A DNA stretch of 64,000 nucleotides from Lactococcus cremoris subsp. cremoris NBRC 100676 (GCF_001591705.1 NZ_BCVK01000001.1:1-64000); one strand, 5' to 3'. Positions 36,112 through 45,911 are shown, counted from the stretch's first letter. The notes: generated from the letters alone by a model not told the origin. Translations and numbers: made by a program.

Positions 36112-36120
36112 TGCTCTACC

Positions 36121-36492
36121 TTATTTTTCTATCAGCATTTTTTCTAACTGCTCTTTTATTGCTTCAAAAGTTGCTCCTGCTTCTAAGAGAGCACTCGCTG
36201 TGTAAGCTCCCTCAATGACCGGGACATTAAAAATGGTTAATTCTTTGTCTGTCATTTCAGAAACCAAATCTAGATTCATTCGAGCGCTTCCTAAATCAAA
36301 AAATGTTAAGAGATTGTCTGCCTCATTTTCTTCAATAGCATTCATAACTCGGTCAAAAGAGGTACCTATTTCTCCATTTTCTAAACCACCTATAGCAGTT
36401 AGTGAAATATCTTTAGCAACTTCACGAATTAATTTTTTTAATCCTGAGGCAATCTCAGAAGAATGAGAAACGATTACAATTCCATAAGTCAT
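36121..36492 (-). CDS. dhaM: PTS-dependent dihydroxyacetone kinase, phosphotransferase subunit
   Basis: 123 aa, a single EIIA-mannose-like domain as in Gram-positive DhaM (the E. coli form is much longer). The phosphorylated His is in IVIVSHSSEIASG (about residue 10). It takes phosphate from HPr and passes it to the ADP bound in DhaL. Its start overlaps the end of dhaL by 4 nt. Confidence 0.92.
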   Translation of the reverse strand: MTYGIVIVSHSSEIASGLKKLIREVAKDISLTAIGGLENGEIGTSFDRVMNAIEENEADNLLTFFDLGSARMNLDLVSEMTDKELTIFNVPVIEGAYTASALLEAGATFEAIKEQLEKMLIEK

Positions 36493-37067
36493 GCTACTAC
36501 CTCCAAAAGTGTTTCAAATAAATAAGCACTTGATTGTGTTCCGGGGTCAATGTGCCCAATTGAGCGTTCACCAAGATAAGAAGCTCGTCCTTTAGTCGCT
36601 AAAAGTCCTGCACTTGCTTTAACAACTTTTTCTAAATTTTCTTTGGAAGCTGAATCTGTTTGCAGGTCTTTTAAAAATGCTGACCAGATATCAACCATCG
36701 TTTTTTCACCGACTTGAGCTTTTCCTCTTTTTTGAATAGCTTCTAATCCAGCATAAATTAATTCACTTGTATCCAAAGTTTCTGTGGCAGCCTTACTCAT
36801 GGCTAGAAAGGCTGAACCATACAAAGGACCAGAAGCTCCTCCTACTTTTGACATTAAGGTCATGGCCACTTTTTTTAAGATTTCTGAGACACTTTCAAAG
36901 TTTGAACCTTCCAATGCTTTCATTGTTTCAGACATCCCACGAGCCATATTTGCACCATGGTCCCCGTCACCAATCGGTCCGTCTAGTTCGCTTAGATAAG
37001 CTTTATTTTCTTGTATTTTTTCGTTAAATTTCCCTAACCATTCAATGGTTGTATCTATTGTTAACAT
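36489..37067 (-). CDS. dhaL: Dihydroxyacetone kinase ADP-binding subunit
   Basis: 192 aa helical-barrel subunit. GPIGDGDHGANMARGM carries the Asp cluster that holds Mg-ADP; GGASGPLYGSAF and the IGHIDPGTQSS end are conserved. ADP stays bound as a cofactor and is rephosphorylated by DhaM before transfer to DHA held by DhaK. Second gene of the dha operon, 9 nt after dhaK. Confidence 0.95.
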   Translation of the reverse strand: MLTIDTTIEWLGKFNEKIQENKAYLSELDGPIGDGDHGANMARGMSETMKALEGSNFESVSEILKKVAMTLMSKVGGASGPLYGSAFLAMSKAATETLDTSELIYAGLEAIQKRGKAQVGEKTMVDIWSAFLKDLQTDSASKENLEKVVKASAGLLATKGRASYLGERSIGHIDPGTQSSAYLFETLLEVVA

Positions 37068-37076
37068 TCTATCTCC

Positions 37077-38069
37077 TTATCCCCAAGAAATAGTTTTCAC
37101 GTCTTCATTAAGATTTTTGAGCCATTGGTCATCTTCCAACTTAATCATTGTAAGTGACAAGCCTGCCATATCAATTGAAGTCATATAATTACCAACTTTT
37201 TTAAAAAGAACTTCTATTTTTTCTTCTGTCAGTAATTTTGCAACATCATTCATAAAAATGAATTGCTCCATCAGTGGCGTCGCTCCCATACCATTCACAA
37301 GAATTCCATATTTTTGACCAGCTGCAAATTTGAATTCTTCTTTCAATTTACCAACCAGCTCTGTTGCCAACTCATAAGAAGTTTTCATTTTTTCCCGACG
37401 GTATCCTGGCTCACTATGAATTCCTACGCCATATTCAATTTCATCTTCGTCAAGAACAAAACCAGGTTTTCCAAATTCTGGAACTGTTGCGGCCGACAAA
37501 GCTAAGCCAATGGTCTTAATATTCTTGACGACCTTATCAGCCAAATCTTTGATTTCATCTAAAGAAGCCCCTTGATGGGCAGCTGCGCCTAATATTTTAT
37601 GAACAAGGACTGTTCCAGCAACTCCTCGTCTTCCTTGAGTATAGAGCGAATTTTCAACAGCGATATCATCGTCAACAATAATTTGTTCAACTTTAATTTC
37701 TTCCATCTCAGCCATTTCTCTTGCCATTTCAAAGTTCATGACATCGCCTGAATAATTTTTGATAATCAAGAGCACACCAGCTCCTTCATCAGCTGCTTTG
37801 ATTGCTTCAAAAATCTGGTCAGGAGTTGGAGAAGTAAAAACAGCTCCACAAACAGCTGCTGACAGCATTCCTTCCCCAACAAAGCCAGCATGAGCCGGTT
37901 CGTGTCCAGAACCTCCACCTGAGACTAAGGCAACTTTCCCACTTTTAGGACTTTTACGTTGAATAATTTCAAAATCTGGAACTTTTTCAATCAAATCCCC
38001 GTAAGCATAGGCCAATCCGGCTAACATTTCTGAGATCACATCTTGTGGTTGATTAATAATTTTTTTCAT
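37077..38069 (-). CDS. dhaK: Dihydroxyacetone kinase substrate-binding subunit
   Basis: 330 aa. Binds DHA covalently through a His (GVGIHSEPGYRRE region); SGGGSGHEPAHAGFVGEGML is the conserved phosphate-loop-like motif. First gene of the dhaKLM-glpF operon, which converts dihydroxyacetone to DHA phosphate using PEP via the PTS. Strong GGAGGATGAG ribosome site upstream. The DhaS operator at 38133-38154 lies just upstream of its promoter. Confidence 0.95.
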   Translation of the reverse strand: MKKIINQPQDVISEMLAGLAYAYGDLIEKVPDFEIIQRKSPKSGKVALVSGGGSGHEPAHAGFVGEGMLSAAVCGAVFTSPTPDQIFEAIKAADEGAGVLLIIKNYSGDVMNFEMAREMAEMEEIKVEQIIVDDDIAVENSLYTQGRRGVAGTVLVHKILGAAAHQGASLDEIKDLADKVVKNIKTIGLALSAATVPEFGKPGFVLDEDEIEYGVGIHSEPGYRREKMKTSYELATELVGKLKEEFKFAAGQKYGILVNGMGATPLMEQFIFMNDVAKLLTEEKIEVLFKKVGNYMTSIDMAGLSLTMIKLEDDQWLKNLNEDVKTISWG

Positions 38070-38132
38070 CGCTCATCCTCCTGAGTTTCTTATGTTATAC
38101 TTAGTATAAAATAAAAATTTGATAAAAATAAG

Positions 38133-38154
38133 GGACAAATCGCAAAATGTGTCC
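38133..38154. promoter_or_regulatory. DhaS operator
   Basis: GGACAAAT-N6-ATGTGTCC at 38133-38154, which on the minus strand is GGACACAT-N6-ATTTGTCC, the inverted repeat described for DhaS of L. lactis. A TATACT (minus, 38103-38108) lies downstream toward dhaK with its -35 region next to the operator, as expected for an activator. Confidence 0.85.
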
Positions 38155-38169
38155 GCTTTCTTTTAAAAT

Positions 38170-38712
38170 ATGAAAAAATCAATCATTACACAAAAAATTA
38201 TTGCTAAGTCCTTTAAAGACTTAATGCAAAGTAATGCCTATCACCAGATTTCGGTCAGTGATATCATGCAAGTCGCAAAAATTAGACGACAAACTTTTTA
38301 TAATTACTTTCAAAACCAAGAAGAACTTTTATCTTGGATTTTTGAGAATGACTTTGCCGAATTAATTAATGATAATCTGGATTATTATGGCTGGCAAAAA
38401 GAACTCTTGCTTTTATTACGTTACTTAGATGAAAATCAAATTTTTTATCAAAAAATTTTTGTTATTGATAAAAATTTTGAACACTTTTTCCTTATTCAAT
38501 GGGAAAATTTGCTTGATAAAGTGCTTTTTGACCAAGAAAATAAGTCTGACTATCATTGGTCAGACTTAGAAAAATCATTTATATGTCGTTATAATGCTGC
38601 AGCAATTTGTGCAATAACTAAAAAATCAATCATTAGAGGAAATTCTTTAGAGGACCTTTATCCTCAAATAGTTAAACTCTTACTTACTCAACTGAATCTT
38701 TTTAAAGATTGA
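38170..38712 (+). CDS. dhaS: TetR-like transcription activator of the dha operon
   Basis: 180 aa. N-terminal TetR-type HTH (FKDLMQSNAYHQISVSDIMQ then RRQTFYNYFQN), C-terminal ligand/partner domain. In L. lactis DhaS with DhaQ and DHA activates dhaKLM. It is divergent from dhaK, and the operator lies in the gap. Its stop codon directly abuts the 3' end of dhaQ on the other strand. Confidence 0.9.
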   Translation: MKKSIITQKIIAKSFKDLMQSNAYHQISVSDIMQVAKIRRQTFYNYFQNQEELLSWIFENDFAELINDNLDYYGWQKELLLLLRYLDENQIFYQKIFVIDKNFEHFFLIQWENLLDKVLFDQENKSDYHWSDLEKSFICRYNAAAICAITKKSIIRGNSLEDLYPQIVKLLLTQLNLFKD

Positions 38713-39699
38713 TTACCAGGCGAAAGCTCCAGTTGGAGCATTCAGATAGTCCAACCATTTAAAATCTTTGACAGAACAAAGTGTTAATGAAATTCCTGAC
38801 ATATCACAACTTGTCATTAAGTTCCCGACTTTACAAAACTTAATGGATAATCCTTCAAGTTCTAAAAGGCGCATGACATCGTATTGAAAATGATAGAGTT
38901 CCATTAAAGTCGTTGAACCAAGACCATTTACAAGCAAAATATAATTTTTATTGGCTTTTTTTTGCCAATTAATTTCTGCTTTTAACTTATTTACTAATTC
39001 TACGGCAATACGCTCAGAGCCTTCAAATTTTTCAACACGATAACCGGGTTCTCCGTGTATTCCAATTCCAAAAGAAACTTCATCTTCAGCTAGAACAAAT
39101 GAAGTCTTTTGATGAGGAAAATGAACAGGTGCTAAGGCGACACCCAAAGTATAAATTTCTGGGGAAAGTGACAGAGCTAATTGTTCAATTTCATCAATAC
39201 TTGCCCCTTCTTTGGCAAAAGCACCGAGAATTTTATGAAGCAAAACCGTTCCAGCAACTCCGCGATGTCTCTTATGAAAATTATAAGTATTTACCGAAAT
39301 ATCATCATGGCTGACAATGTATCTGACGTCAATTCCTTCAGTTCTTGCCTCTTCAATCGCTTTTTTAAACTCTTTTAAATCAGCTTCGAAATTTTTGATA
39401 ATCACAAAAACACCTTTGCCTGAATTAACTTGACGAATGGCTTTTAAAATATTTTTAGCTCTTGGCGGTACAAATAGAGGGCCATCCACAGCTGCAGCAA
39501 GCATCCCATCCCCAACATAACCAATGTGAGCGGGTTCATGACCACTTCCACCTCCTGAAATAATTGGAACTGCCTTATTATCGAATGTATTATCATAGAG
39601 AATTCCAGTTTCTGAAAGATAGGACAAATGAGTGTGAGTTAACTCCACTCCTTTTAACATTTCTTCTGGAATTTCTGTCGTTGAAGTATAGAATTTCAT
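38713..39699 (-). CDS. dhaQ: DhaQ, DhaK paralogue acting as co-activator
   Basis: 328 aa, clearly a DhaK paralogue (SGGGSGHEPAHIGYVGDGML) that keeps the DHA-binding His (IGIHGEPGYRVEK). In L. lactis it is not a kinase subunit but binds DHA and joins DhaS to activate transcription. Location next to dhaS and away from dhaL/dhaM supports this role. Convergent with dhaS with no gap. Confidence 0.88.
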   Translation of the reverse strand: MKFYTSTTEIPEEMLKGVELTHTHLSYLSETGILYDNTFDNKAVPIISGGGSGHEPAHIGYVGDGMLAAAVDGPLFVPPRAKNILKAIRQVNSGKGVFVIIKNFEADLKEFKKAIEEARTEGIDVRYIVSHDDISVNTYNFHKRHRGVAGTVLLHKILGAFAKEGASIDEIEQLALSLSPEIYTLGVALAPVHFPHQKTSFVLAEDEVSFGIGIHGEPGYRVEKFEGSERIAVELVNKLKAEINWQKKANKNYILLVNGLGSTTLMELYHFQYDVMRLLELEGLSIKFCKVGNLMTSCDMSGISLTLCSVKDFKWLDYLNAPTGAFAW

Positions 39700-39818
39700 A
39701 TAATCAAATTATAGCACAGATACAAAAAGAGCTTGATTTTAAAAAACAAACTCTTTTTATTTATCTCAACAGAAAATTTTGATCTTGTGAAGCTGCTAAA
39801 AAGTTAAGAGAACTTTGT

Positions 39819-40492
39819 TTAATATTTTTTTATTAGCAATTTTGATAATTCTTGTAAATCATCAGCTACAAAATTATCTTGAAATAGATTGGGCAAAGTC
39901 GCATTGCCTTGTCGTTTGATAAAAGCGGTATCAAAGTTTTCACTTTGAGCGCCTAATAAATCCCAAATATGACAAGCAATCATGCAATATTTTTCCTCAA
40001 ATCCAATTAACTCACGAACTCGTCTATAAGTGGCTGGGGCTGGTTTATACTGCTGAACTTCTTCCACAGAGATGACATTTTCAAAATACTTACGTAGGCC
40101 AGAGCGTTCAAGCGAAACCTGACTGCTAAGCGTAGGTGAATTAGTCAAAGCAATCATACGAAAACCTGATTGTTTCAACATTTCAAGTCCTTTTTCTACC
40201 TCTGGATAAGGCAGGAGCTGTCCAAGCAACTGTTTGAACTCTAACAAAACTCTATCATTTAAAGAATGATTATGGAGTTCAGCAACCATTTGCAAAACTG
40301 ATGTCGCAAGTTCTCCAAAATCATAATAGTTCCTACTCAAGGTTAGAGCCTGACTGTATAAAATTTGTTCAGAAAACCACTGACGTAGACTTTTTTATCA
40401 TCAAAATATTTAGCGAAAAAACTTTCTAAGCTTTCGAAACTTAGCAAGGTTTCATTGATATCAAAAACAAGAATAGGGTATTTTCCTGTCAT
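39819..40492 (-). pseudogene. HAD-family hydrolase (haloacid dehalogenase type), frameshifted
   Basis: The ATG at 40492 starts a HAD protein (YPILVFDINETLL, the DxD-like motif I). The frame is lost near 40380-40390, where a 1-nt deletion separates FFAKYFDDKKVY from the continuation RQWFSEQILYSQALTLSRNY. The downstream 173-aa piece holds motifs II (IALTNSP) and III (KPAPATYRRV). The total would be about 224 aa, normal for the type II dehalogenase subgroup. Without motif I the surviving piece cannot be active. Confidence 0.88.
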
Positions 40493-40515
40493 CTTAATCT
40501 CTTTTCATTGTAAAG

Positions 40516-40545
40516 AAAAAGCTTGTCAGAGACAAGCTTTTTTTA
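40516..40545. terminator. pgk terminator
   Basis: AAAAAGCTTGTC (40516-40527) pairs with GACAAGCTTTTT (40531-40542), just after the pgk stop on the minus strand. Confidence 0.9.
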
Positions 40546-40549
40546 ATTC

Positions 40550-41746
40550 TTATTTTTCAGTCAAAGCTGCAAGTCCTGGAAGTACTTTACCTTCAAGGAG
40601 TTCCATTGAAGCTCCACCACCAGTTGAAATCCATGAGAATTTTTCTGCATAACCGAGGTTGATAGCTGCTGCTGCTGAGTCACCACCACCGATGATTGAT
40701 TTAACACCTGGTTGTTTAACGATAGCTTCCATCAATCCAACAGTACCTGCTTGGAAGTCTGGGTTTTCGAATACACCAACTGGGCCATTCCAAACAACTG
40801 TTTTAGCGCCTTCAAGTTGTGTGTTGTAGTCAGCAATTGTTTTGCTTGCTACGTCAAGTCCCATGAAGCCTGCAGGAATGTTTTGGTCAGCAGTTTCTTT
40901 TACTTCTGTGTAACCAGCAAATGCGTTAGCAACTTTGTGGTCAAGTGGCAAAATCAATTTTCCTGCTGCTTTTTCAAGCAATTCTTTAGCAAGGTCAAGT
41001 TTGTCATCTTCAACGAGTGAAGTTCCGATTTCGTAACCTTGTGCTTTCAAGAATGTGTAAGCCATCCCACCACCGATGATAACTTTATCAGCTTTTGAAA
41101 GGAGGTTTTCGATAACACCGATTTTATCTGAAACTTTAGAACCACCAAGGATTGCTACGAATGGACGTTCTGGAGCTTCAACTGCTTCTTGGATATAAGC
41201 AATTTCGTTTTCAAGAAGGAAACCAGCAACGGCTTTTTCAACATTTGCTGAGATACCAACGTTTGATGCGTGAGCACGGTGAGCTGTACCAAATGCATCG
41301 TTAACGAAGATTCCGTCACCGAGTGAAGCCCAGTATTTACCAAGTTCTGGATCGTTTTTAGATTCTTTTTTACCGTCGATATCTTCAAAACGAGTGTTTT
41401 CAACGAGAAGGATTTCTCCATCTTTAAGTTCGTTGATTGCTGCTTCAAGTTCTGCTCCACGAGTAGTTCCTGGGAAAACAACGTCTTGACCAAGTTTTTC
41501 AGAGAGAGCTTTAGCTACTGGTGCAAGTGATTTACCAGCTTTATCAGCTTCTTCTTTAACACGTCCCAAGTGAGAGAAGAGGACTGCACGTCCACCTTGT
41601 TCAAGGATGTATTTGATTGTTGGAAGCGCAGCAGTGATACGGTTATCATTTGTGATTACGCCATCTTTAATTGGAACATTAAAGTCAACACGTACGAGGA
41701 CTTTTTTGCCTTTAAGTTCAACGTCTTTTACAGTCAATTTTGCCAT
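40550..41746 (-). CDS. pgk: Phosphoglycerate kinase
   Basis: 398 aa, intact glycolytic enzyme making ATP from 1,3-bisphosphoglycerate. [12 protein letters not shown] and [12 protein letters not shown] near the N terminus, [16 protein letters not shown], and the C-terminal [16 protein letters not shown] are canonical. Codon use is strongly biased, as for highly expressed genes. An extended -10 (minus TGATATAAT, 41826-41834) is the likely promoter. Long antisense open frames over this gene are by-products of its codon bias. Confidence 0.98.
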   Translation of the reverse strand: MAKLTVKDVELKGKKVLVRVDFNVPIKDGVITNDNRITAALPTIKYILEQGGRAVLFSHLGRVKEEADKAGKSLAPVAKALSEKLGQDVVFPGTTRGAELEAAINELKDGEILLVENTRFEDIDGKKESKNDPELGKYWASLGDGIFVNDAFGTAHRAHASNVGISANVEKAVAGFLLENEIAYIQEAVEAPERPFVAILGGSKVSDKIGVIENLLSKADKVIIGGGMAYTFLKAQGYEIGTSLVEDDKLDLAKELLEKAAGKLILPLDHKVANAFAGYTEVKETADQNIPAGFMGLDVASKTIADYNTQLEGAKTVVWNGPVGVFENPDFQAGTVGLMEAIVKQPGVKSIIGGGDSAAAAINLGYAEKFSWISTGGGASMELLEGKVLPGLAALTEK

Positions 41747-41947
41747 TTGGAAAAATTCTCCTTATAAGATAATTTTGTTGAGATTGAAAAAGCACCATGC
41801 TGATTCAATTCAAATCGATAGGTTAATTATATCACAAATTCGGATATTTTGGCTTTGAGAATTTTACTTTTAGCTTGTAAAGGGTTACTTTTACAAGATT
41901 CTTGATTTTATTTTTACTGACAGATTTTTTGAGCTTTGCTAAGCAAC

Positions 41948-42760
41948 TTAGAGTGAGCTATCAGTAATATATTTTTGAATTCCATAAGCTACACCATCTT
42001 CTGTATTACTTTTTGTAATCACTTTTCCTATTTTTTTCAAATCATCAGAAGCATTTGCCATGACAATTGGTAGACCGACTGCTTTTAACATTGACAAATC
42101 ATTTTCATTATCACCAAAAGCTGCAAGTTCTCTTTGTTCTAATCGTTCTCTTTGAGCGATAAATTGAACTGCTTTAGCTTTTTGAGCTTCAAGATGTGTA
42201 ATTTCCAGATATGTTTCCCAAGTTTTTTGGATTATTATATCTGGAAAATTCAACTTTTCTAAATGTCTTTTGATTTCTTCTAGCTTTATTTCGTTTGGTG
42301 TAATCAAAAGAATTTTAAATATTTCTAGTCTTGGCCGCTCAGTTACCAATGCTTCCAAATTTACTAACTTGGGAACTTGTGGAGTAAATTGCATTTCTTG
42401 TTTGATGTCTGCATCAATCTTTTCAACGTACCAATCGCTTAAACTGTACAGGGATAGATTTATTTCAGGATAATCTTTTTTGATTGTCTTAATCAATTTT
42501 TGAGTGCTAGCATGAACCAATGGATTTGTTTTAATGACTTCATTTTTAGCAAAAATAAGCCCACCATTAAATGCAACTTGTGCGCTTTTTAAATTCAACT
42601 GATTAATCAGTTCTTCCATCGCTTGGGGCGCTCTTGCTGAAACCAGAGAAAATGGAAGATTAGAGTTTTCAATCACCTCTTGAGTCTTTTGGGAAATTTT
42701 ACCTTGGTCATCAAGCAAAGTGCCATCTAAATCAGAAAAAATATGTTTAATCTTAGTCAT
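41948..42760 (-). CDS. Cof-type HAD hydrolase (sugar phosphatase-like)
   Basis: 270 aa from the ATG at 42760, chosen because AAAGGGGG sits 4-6 nt upstream; an open frame extends ten codons further. Motif I is IFSDLDGTLLDDQGK, motif II LVSARAP, motif IV FGDNENDLSMLKAVG with NASDDLKK. The cap domain (type C2B) lies between. Members dephosphorylate sugar phosphates, FMN or similar; substrate not predictable. Confidence 0.87.
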   Translation of the reverse strand: MTKIKHIFSDLDGTLLDDQGKISQKTQEVIENSNLPFSLVSARAPQAMEELINQLNLKSAQVAFNGGLIFAKNEVIKTNPLVHASTQKLIKTIKKDYPEINLSLYSLSDWYVEKIDADIKQEMQFTPQVPKLVNLEALVTERPRLEIFKILLITPNEIKLEEIKRHLEKLNFPDIIIQKTWETYLEITHLEAQKAKAVQFIAQRERLEQRELAAFGDNENDLSMLKAVGLPIVMANASDDLKKIGKVITKSNTEDGVAYGIQKYITDSSL

Positions 42761-42832
42761 TTTATCCCCCTTTAATCTCCATTTTAACAAAATTTACTGA
42801 CAGCTTTCTTAGTAAAAGCTAATAAATAAAAA

Positions 42833-42856
42833 AATCACTGACAGAAGTCAGTGATT
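42833..42856. terminator. rpsU terminator
   Basis: AATCACTGAC (42833-42842) pairs with GTCAGTGATT (42847-42856); on the minus strand a T run follows. Confidence 0.8.
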
Positions 42857-42867
42857 AAAAATTCTAA

Positions 42868-43044
42868 TTAGTATTTTTTACGTTTACGAGCTGCTTCTGA
42901 TTTACGTTTACGTTTTACAGAAGGTTTTTCGTAGTGTTCACGTTTGCGGAGCTCTTGAAGAGTTCCAGCTTTTGTTACTGAACGTTTGAAGCGACGGAGT
43001 GCGTCGTCAAGTGATTCATTTTTGCGTACAAGTGTTTTTGACAT
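42868..43044 (-). CDS. rpsU: 30S ribosomal protein S21
   Basis: 58 aa, below usual ORF cut-offs. The translation starts [20 protein letters not shown] and ends in a very basic tail ([15 protein letters not shown]), the standard bS21. GGGGTG lies upstream of the ATG. It helps in mRNA binding at the 3' end of 16S rRNA. Own terminator. Confidence 0.98.
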   Translation of the reverse strand: MSKTLVRKNESLDDALRRFKRSVTKAGTLQELRKREHYEKPSVKRKRKSEAARKRKKY

Positions 43045-43124
43045 AGATTTTCACCCCATTTCCAGCTCGAGAGTTCGTGGTCTTTCACACGACCTTTCTA
43101 TTATATCAAATGGATATAGCCTTG

Positions 43125-43496
43125 TCAAACTAGACTAGCTTTAGCTGCAGCTTCTTCATTCATGCGTTCTTGATGAATATTTATTTTTTTATCCAAATAA
43201 GCCATTGATTTTTCCAGTTCGGCTAATTCTTTTTCCATTTCCTTTTTACGAACTTTTAAAACCTCGATAATCATCTCATGTTTGTCTGTATTGGCAAAAA
43301 CTTCTTTAATCTGTGCTAAACTCAAACCGGCACAGCGATAATGGCGAATGGCATTAATTCTTGATTCTGCTGCTTCATCAAAGTCTCGAATTCCAGCTTT
43401 GGTGCGTGGAACCGAAATCAAACCTTCTTTTTCATAAAATCTTAAATTGTAGGCTGAAATCCCTGTTCTTCCTGCGACTGTCGCAATAGTGACCAT
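43125..43496 (-). CDS. MerR-family regulator of the adjacent efflux gene
   Basis: 123 aa. N-terminal winged HTH of MerR type (IATVAGRTGISAYNLRFYEK with EGLISVPRTKAGIRDFDEA), then the dimerisation coiled coil (KVRKKEMEKELAELEKSMAY). No Cys pair for metals, so it more likely senses an organic compound or stress. Divergent from the MFS gene; the operator with 19-bp spacer lies between them. Confidence 0.9.
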   Translation of the reverse strand: MVTIATVAGRTGISAYNLRFYEKEGLISVPRTKAGIRDFDEAAESRINAIRHYRCAGLSLAQIKEVFANTDKHEMIIEVLKVRKKEMEKELAELEKSMAYLDKKINIHQERMNEEAAAKASLV

Positions 43497-43582
43497 TTGT
43501 TCTCCTTTGAACTTATAAAACCCATCTTTTGGGTCATTTTACATTTTTTATTCATTAATTAATAAAAAGTCAATTTTTTCTC

Positions 43583-43613
43583 TTGACTTAGAGTAACTCT
43601 AACTTGCTATAAT
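43583..43613 (+). promoter_or_regulatory. MerR-type promoter/operator with 19-bp spacer
   Basis: TTGACT (43583-43588), 19-bp spacer, TATAAT (43608-43613). The spacer contains a perfect dyad TTAGAGT-A-ACTCTAA (43588-43602). An over-long spacer with a central dyad is the hallmark of promoters untwisted by MerR activators. Confidence 0.88.
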
Positions 43614-43683
43614 ATAGCATGTTGATTTCAAAGTGTCAACCACCGCATTTTGAATCTTTATTTTAATATAGAAAAGAGAAAAA

Positions 43684-45144
43684 TTGAATAAAATACAAGA
43701 AAAACGCTCGATACGAGCCTTTATGCTTTCCAATGTCATGGCAGGTTTGGAAGGCTCAATTGTGGCTACTGCTCTGCCAGCAATGATGGCAGAATTACAC
43801 GGCATCAAGTTGATGAGTTGGGTTGTAACTATTTATATGCTCCTCATGGCTGTTTCTTCTCCCATTTGGACAAAACTGGCCGAACGTTTTGGTTATAAAC
43901 AAATGTTTGTGCTCGGCACGCTTTTATTTACCATCGGCTCTCTCGGCGAGGGATTGGCCGTCAATATGTTGATGGTCATTGTCGCCCGCGCCCTCATCGG
44001 GCTTGGTGCTGGTGTGATGATTCAACTTCCTTTTGTCATCTATGGAATGATGTATCAGGCTGATGAGCGGAGACGCGTGATTGGAAATACTGTCGCTGCT
44101 TATTCATTTTCAACTATTGCAGGACCAATTGTCGGAGGTTTGATTGTAACCTTACTTGACTGGCGCTGGGTCTTTTTCATCAATATTCCGATTGGGATTT
44201 ACATGGCTTTTATTGTTTGGAAAAATTTCGATCTTAAAACTGACCATACTAAAAAATCAATTGATTTTGCTGGTTCTGCTTCTCTATCCATTGCCGTCAT
44301 TGCCATTATGCTTCTTTTTCAAATGATGGGGAATGCGGTCATTAATCTTCCTTTGTTGATTGCTTTATTAGTCATCAGTTTGCTCTTTTTCACTGGATTT
44401 TATTTTGCTGAAAAAAGAGCGGTTGACCCCATTGTTCCGCTTGAACTTTTCAAAAACCCTTCATTTATCGCTAAAAATGTCATGTTTTTCATGCAATATG
44501 GTTTCTTTGGTTTTTATACAAACTATCTGCCCACTTGGGGGCAAGGCGTCATGGGCGCAACGGCATTAGTCGGTGGAATGGTTTTGATTCCATCAGCAAT
44601 CATGCTAGTTATCGGAACGAGAAATGTCAATCATCTCATTCAAAAAGTCGGCGAAAAAAGAACGATTTATATCGGTTTTGCTATCATGGTTTTAGGTGCA
44701 CTTTTCTTATTTAGTTTGCCTGAACATGCCTCAATTCTTATGCTCTTTGTGGCAACAGCAATTCTTGGCACCGCCTTTGGGATTGTCAACATTACCTTGC
44801 AGGTTGCAGTTCAAGAAAGTGTCGCTAAGCATTTGATTGGTGCAGCGACTGCCGTTAATGCTTTACTAAGAACAATGGGAACAACACTTGTCTTATCTGG
44901 CTTATCAATCGCTCTCAACCGTACATTTACTGACTCAACTGCACATAATCCAAAACTTACGACGACACTTCTTAATCAAATTTCTGATGCTCAAGCTTTA
45001 AAAAATATTCCAACTGCACTCGTTGCCCCTTTGCGTCACACCTTATTTAATGGTATGCACTTGCTTGCGCTTATCTCCGGCTTACTTCTTTTCATTGCGC
45101 TTTTTGTCAATTGGCTCGACCCTTGGAAAAAAGGACTAGAATAA
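43684..45144 (+). CDS. MFS multidrug transporter, DHA2 (14-TM) family
   Basis: 486 aa. Motif C-like AAYSFSTIAGPIVGGLIVT and motif A-like WTKLAERFGYKQ are clear; hydrophobicity suggests 14 helices, the EmrB/QacA group. The start is a TTG at 43684 after AAAAGAG. Driven by the MerR-type promoter at 43583-43613, so efflux is probably induced by its substrate. Confidence 0.88.
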   Translation: MNKIQEKRSIRAFMLSNVMAGLEGSIVATALPAMMAELHGIKLMSWVVTIYMLLMAVSSPIWTKLAERFGYKQMFVLGTLLFTIGSLGEGLAVNMLMVIVARALIGLGAGVMIQLPFVIYGMMYQADERRRVIGNTVAAYSFSTIAGPIVGGLIVTLLDWRWVFFINIPIGIYMAFIVWKNFDLKTDHTKKSIDFAGSASLSIAVIAIMLLFQMMGNAVINLPLLIALLVISLLFFTGFYFAEKRAVDPIVPLELFKNPSFIAKNVMFFMQYGFFGFYTNYLPTWGQGVMGATALVGGMVLIPSAIMLVIGTRNVNHLIQKVGEKRTIYIGFAIMVLGALFLFSLPEHASILMLFVATAILGTAFGIVNITLQVAVQESVAKHLIGAATAVNALLRTMGTTLVLSGLSIALNRTFTDSTAHNPKLTTTLLNQISDAQALKNIPTALVAPLRHTLFNGMHLLALISGLLLFIALFVNWLDPWKKGLE

Positions 45145-45150
45145 AACAAA

Positions 45151-45180
45151 AAAACTGCTGACAACTCTGTCAGTAGTTTT
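45151..45180. terminator. Terminator after the MFS gene
   Basis: AAAACTGCTGACA pairs with TGTCAGTAGTTTT (one wobble), around ACTC. Confidence 0.8.
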
Positions 45181-45256
45181 TATTTTACTGACAAGACTTC
45201 TGTCATAGGATAGCCGTTTGCGCTTTAGCGCATTTACGGATATGCTAGTATTTCCG

Positions 45257-45802
45257 TCAGTAATTTTTCAAATCATTATAAGAGCCAATAGCCTTTTCTA
45301 ATAGTTGACGTAAACTTTCCGTCTCATTTTCTAACCATTCTTCCCATGCTACACTGTATATTGCACGAGCCAAACGAACCGCAAGTCTTGCTGTTCTTTC
45401 CTCATAATCTGTCAGTAAGTATTCGACCAAGAGTCCCTCAATTTTACTTTGTTTAAGGAGTTCACGCTCTTCCAAATCAGGGTGGCTGGCAATTATTTTT
45501 TGTCTTTTGACTGTTCTTTCTCGATGTTCATCAAAGAAGTCTGCAGCATAGAAATAACCATCAAGTACGATAAATAAAGGATTTGTTTCTTTTGATTCTC
45601 GCATTTTATTCAGTAACATTTCGCTGTATTGCTCGCCTCCGGCAAAGAAAATATCCGCTTTATTTTTAAATTTGCGAAAGAAAGTTCGCTCAGTTAGGCC
45701 GGCTTTAGTTGCGATTTGTAAAACGGTGGTATTGTCATAGCCTTGTGCTGTAATCAGCTCAAGCGCTGCTTCATATAATTTTTCTTGACTTGATTTTTTC
45801 AT
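45257..45802 (-). CDS. TetR-family repressor
   Basis: 181 aa. N-terminal TetR HTH (LYEAALELITAQGYDNTTVLQ then LTERTFFRKFKNKADIF); C-terminal ligand domain. Two palindromic operators in the upstream gap frame a strong divergent promoter, so it should repress the oxidoreductase genes to the right and itself. Confidence 0.9.
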   Translation of the reverse strand: MKKSSQEKLYEAALELITAQGYDNTTVLQIATKAGLTERTFFRKFKNKADIFFAGGEQYSEMLLNKMRESKETNPLFIVLDGYFYAADFFDEHRERTVKRQKIIASHPDLEERELLKQSKIEGLLVEYLLTDYEERTARLAVRLARAIYSVAWEEWLENETESLRQLLEKAIGSYNDLKNY

Positions 45803-45835
45803 TTTTTCTTCCTAAACATATCCAAAAACCCCAAA

Positions 45836-45911
45836 ATGTCAGTTTATGACATTTTTCTTGACAATTACTTTCCAAAGGATTATACTATTCTCAAATGTCA
45901 GTTACTGACAT
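45836..45911. promoter_or_regulatory. Two TetR operators framing a strong promoter
   Basis: ATGTCAGTTTATGACAT (45836-45852) and ATGTCAGTTACTGACAT (45895-45911) are related 17-bp dyads; the second is perfect. Between them lie TTGACA (45858-45863) and TATACT (45881-45886) with a 17-bp spacer on the plus strand. A repressor on both sites would block this promoter. Confidence 0.85.

Noticed and set aside
40712-41858. Several open frames antisense to or out of frame with pgk
   Set aside because: They lie wholly over a highly expressed gene with strong codon bias, have no ribosome sites and no family likeness.
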